Of a stretch of 64,000 bases of DNA, positions 62,013 through 64,000 are shown piece after piece. Location of the stretch: the NCBI GenBank assembly GCA_018242765.1, contig JAFEBH010000002.1:372001-436000 (forward strand), read 5' to 3'. Each line of letters opens with the position of its first letter. Within the stretch, counting starts at the first letter, position 1. Origin of the DNA: Nitrospira sp. (GTDB lineage Bacteria; Nitrospirota; Nitrospiria; Nitrospirales; Nitrospiraceae). The position numbers and the translations under genes were made by a program. The notes beneath the pieces were generated by a model. It made no database searches. It saw nothing but the letters and a program-made list of their open reading frames with translations, and was not told the DNA's origin.

Positions 62013-62918
62013 ATGCGGATCTTATGCGCGGTCGATGGATCGGAACATTCACAATGGGGGGTCCAGACGCTTGAAGCCCTTGCCGGTCAAGAACCTGAAC
62101 AGGTGGTGCTTCTACACATCGTCGATCAGCCGGCACTTCGGTCCGCCACAAACAAGAACCCCGTTGCAGCGAAACGTGTCCTTGCTGCGATGGAGAAGGC
62201 CGGGACCATCGTGTTACGCGATGCCGCACGAGCGGCTCGACTTGCCCTGAGTCAGGCAGCAACCGGACCACGGACAAAGCTCCAGACGATCCTCGCACAT
62301 GGTCCGATTGCCCATACCATTGCGAGAACTGCCCGGCGACTGAAGGCTGACCTCATCCTCATGGGATCGCGTGGCCTGAGTGACATTCAAGGATTCTTAC
62401 TCGGGAGCGTTTCTCGGCAGGTGGCTGCGACCGTTCCCTGTCCTCTGTTGGTCGTGAAACAGCCCCTGACCACACTACTCCGCGTGGCCATCGCCGTAGA
62501 CGATTCCAAACCATCACGTGCTGCTGCCCGGTTTCTTCGATCCCATGTCTTGCCGGACTCCGCCACGGTCACGATCCTGACCTCAGGGGAAAGTCCCGTT
62601 ACGGACCTCGCGGCACGCTATCTCTCCGAGCCGCAACTGGACGAGTTGAAACGGCCCGTCATGGAACGAGCCACCCGGTTGGTCGATACTCTACGAGATG
62701 ACTTCATCAAAGACGGTTTTTCGGTTGTCACTCAAGTCCACATGGACCACGTGATCGACAGCATCGTGAAATACGTCGAGACCAACCGTGACCAGCTGTT
62801 GGTGATCGGCTCACGTGATTTGACGAAGAGCGAGCGTCTCTATCTCGGCAGCGTGTCCGAAAGTTTGCTGAGACATGCCCCCTGTTCGGTACTGATTGTA
62901 CGAGGCCCCCGTGCCTGA
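62013..62918 (+). CDS. Universal stress protein, two tandem Usp domains
   Basis: A 301-aa protein. Domain 1 opens MRILCAVDGSEHSQWGVQ with GSRGLSDIQGFLLGSVS. Domain 2 (RVAIAVDDSKPSRAAARF) ends GSRDLTKSERLYLGSVS, where the GxxG loop reads GSRD, so the second site may not bind ATP. AAGGGGA upstream of the ATG. The fifth Usp gene of this window and the fourth of tandem type. Confidence 0.92.
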   Translation: MRILCAVDGSEHSQWGVQTLEALAGQEPEQVVLLHIVDQPALRSATNKNPVAAKRVLAAMEKAGTIVLRDAARAARLALSQAATGPRTKLQTILAHGPIAHTIARTARRLKADLILMGSRGLSDIQGFLLGSVSRQVAATVPCPLLVVKQPLTTLLRVAIAVDDSKPSRAAARFLRSHVLPDSATVTILTSGESPVTDLAARYLSEPQLDELKRPVMERATRLVDTLRDDFIKDGFSVVTQVHMDHVIDSIVKYVETNRDQLLVIGSRDLTKSERLYLGSVSESLLRHAPCSVLIVRGPRA

Positions 62919-62920
62919 CT

Positions 62921-63091
62921 TTGGCAGACCGCTGAAAAGTTCCTCCGGCGTTGTTCTCGCGTCGCTCAGACCCTCAACGCACCTCCGGGGAAAAGCTGCT
63001 TTAGCGGCTGGGGAAAGGGCGGGTGATGAAAACAACGACTCGGCCCTTTGCTCGCCGCGGCCGAGCCGGGCGATACTTTTGAACGGCCTAC
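62921..63091 (+). repeat. MITE-like dispersed repeat, copy 4
   Basis: About 171 bp with imperfect terminal inverses (GCAGACCGCTGAAAAGT and ACTTTTGAACGGCCTACG). The core GTTGTTCTCGCGTCGCTCAG lies near the start. It begins 2 bp after the stop of the universal stress protein gene and ends 31 bp before the P-type ATPase start. Confidence 0.7.
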
Positions 63092-63122
63092 GAGATTCAC
63101 TGCAATTGTCCAGGATGTAAAG

Positions 63123-64000
63123 ATGGCTGATCGAAGCATCAAGTATGGCGACATCAACCAACTGCCGCTTGAGGACGTGCTGAGGCGACTGGACACTACC
63201 GCCGACGGTTTGTCTTTCAATGAAGCTCAGCGACGATTCGCCTACTACGGTCCGAATGTGCTCACCACGCAGGATCACTACTCATCTCTCCGCGGACTCC
63301 TCAGCCACTTCACCCATTTCCTCGCCGTCCTCCTGTGGATCGCTGCGGGTCTCTCGTTCTTCGCCGACAGGATGAGGCCGGGTGAGGGGATGGCCACACT
63401 GGGGTGGGCCATCCTCAGCGTCATCGTCATCAACGCCGGATTTGCTTTCTTTCAGGAATACAAGGCCGAACGAGCCCTCCAAGCCCTCCACCTTCTCTTG
63501 CCGGACAAGGCATGGGTGATGAGAAGTGGGCAACCGGTCGAAGCGACCAGACGCGAGATCGTGCCGGGCGATGTCCTGATCATAGAAGAGGGCGAACGGG
63601 TGCCGGCTGATGGGCGCCTCATTGAGGCGGTCGGTATGCGAGTGGATAACGCCGCCTTGACGGGTGAATCGAGGCCAAAACGACGAACGGCCGAGGCGAC
63701 GGCGGATGGACACTGGCTCGATCTGCCCAATCTTGTCTTTGCCGGAAGCACCATCTTGTCGGGACATGGCCGAGCCGTCGTCTTCGCCACCGGGATGCAG
63801 TCAGAGTTCGGTAAAATTGCCGCCCTTACCACTGCGGTCGAAACCGGACTCAGCCCGCTCCAGAAAGAGATCATCACGGTCACCCGGATCGTCGCCGTGA
63901 TTTCGTTGGTGATGGGTATCACATTTTTTCTCGTCGGTTTGTGGACAGGGCTGGGCTTTTGGATCAGTGCGATCTTCGGCATCGGCATTATCGTGGCGAA
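63123..64000 (+). CDS. P-type cation-transporting ATPase (5' part, runs off the window)
   Basis: About 292 codons of an ATP-driven cation pump. N-terminal cation-ATPase domain (PLEDVLRRLDTTADGLSF), two membrane helices, the actuator domain with the dephosphorylation motif LTGES (about residue 180), and the next helix pair. The phosphorylation DKTGT lies beyond the window. The N-terminus is of the P2 (Ca2+/Na+/K+ type) or P3 group rather than heavy-metal type. Ion not decidable here. Confidence 0.9.
   Translation, partial: MADRSIKYGDINQLPLEDVLRRLDTTADGLSFNEAQRRFAYYGPNVLTTQDHYSSLRGLLSHFTHFLAVLLWIAAGLSFFADRMRPGEGMATLGWAILSVIVINAGFAFFQEYKAERALQALHLLLPDKAWVMRSGQPVEATRREIVPGDVLIIEEGERVPADGRLIEAVGMRVDNAALTGESRPKRRTAEATADGHWLDLPNLVFAGSTILSGHGRAVVFATGMQSEFGKIAALTTAVETGLSPLQKEIITVTRIVAVISLVMGITFFLVGLWTGLGFWISAIFGIGIIVA

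Noticed and set aside
1..64000. tRNA or rRNA genes
   Set aside because: I saw no cloverleaf-like or rRNA-like sequence; a covariance-model scan would be needed to exclude a tRNA in the gene-free stretches.

Overview
The window looks like a chromosomal segment of a Nitrospirota bacterium, most likely a Nitrospira-like aerobic chemolithotroph. This is an inference from gene content: many universal stress proteins, a rubrerythrin / Fe-S oxidoreductase / DUF3501 set, a PPi-type phosphofructokinase, periplasmic c-type cytochromes and word-like intergenic repeats. There is no nitrite oxidoreductase, rRNA or tRNA here to confirm it.

Layout. 1-9.9 kb: 5' part of a class A penicillin-binding protein (minus strand), a hybrid sensor kinase with an Hpt partner and a decayed response regulator, typA/bipA with a co-translated unknown gene, a peroxiredoxin, a thioredoxin-like protein and two paralogous exported proteins. 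10-16.7 kb: a type I restriction-modification operon read on the minus strand (hsdM-hsdS-four-helix protein-hsdR). hsdR carries an in-frame GIY-YIG nuclease element bounded by inverted copies of a short palindromic repeat, and single copies of the same repeat sit in frame at four places in hsdM. 16.8-20.1 kb: a two-domain 6-pyruvoyl-tetrahydropterin synthase-like protein, DUF3501, Fe-S oxidoreductase, rubrerythrin. 20.3-30.2 kb: two lipoproteins, a Cys-rich MarR regulator, and a stress block with several universal stress proteins, PPi-type phosphofructokinase, cupredoxin, zinc ribbon and a monoheme cytochrome c. 30.4-34.4 kb: an overlapping operon for NAD salvage (pncA, pncB), a pentapeptide-repeat protein and a dienelactone-hydrolase-like enzyme.

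34.5-42.2 kb is an accessory patch: a Fic protein, an Apea/HEPN-like protein and a SWIM-SNF2 helicase. The Fic and helicase genes each lie between an intact gene and a diverged remnant of that gene's 3' end. 42.2-47.9 kb: an adenylylsulfate-kinase-like and a phosphotransferase gene, a hibernation-factor/cold-shock fusion followed by a LonB-type protease, and a vanadium-haloperoxidase-like exported protein. 48-50.3 kb is gene-poor, with strong hairpins, a MITE-like repeat, possible small proteins and a small lipoprotein. 50.6-54 kb: a pentaheme cytochrome, a small exported protein and an arsRMC operon with two ArsR boxes. 54-64 kb: a DUF2235 remnant, an NHL-repeat lipoprotein, a VIT-family transporter, a BASS transporter, an alcohol dehydrogenase, an L,D-transpeptidase, two CBS proteins, another tandem universal stress protein and the start of a P-type ATPase.

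Mobile structure is the strongest unusual theme. (i) The palindromic repeat sits in coding sequence without breaking frame and also bounds a GIY-YIG gene. (ii) A 170-180 bp MITE-like family has four copies, three of them starting at the stop codon of the preceding gene. (iii) Cargo genes follow 3'-end duplications. Several genes (hsdM, the four-helix gene, arsC, the response regulator) carry single-base lesions. These may be real decay or consensus errors, and read-level checks would settle which.
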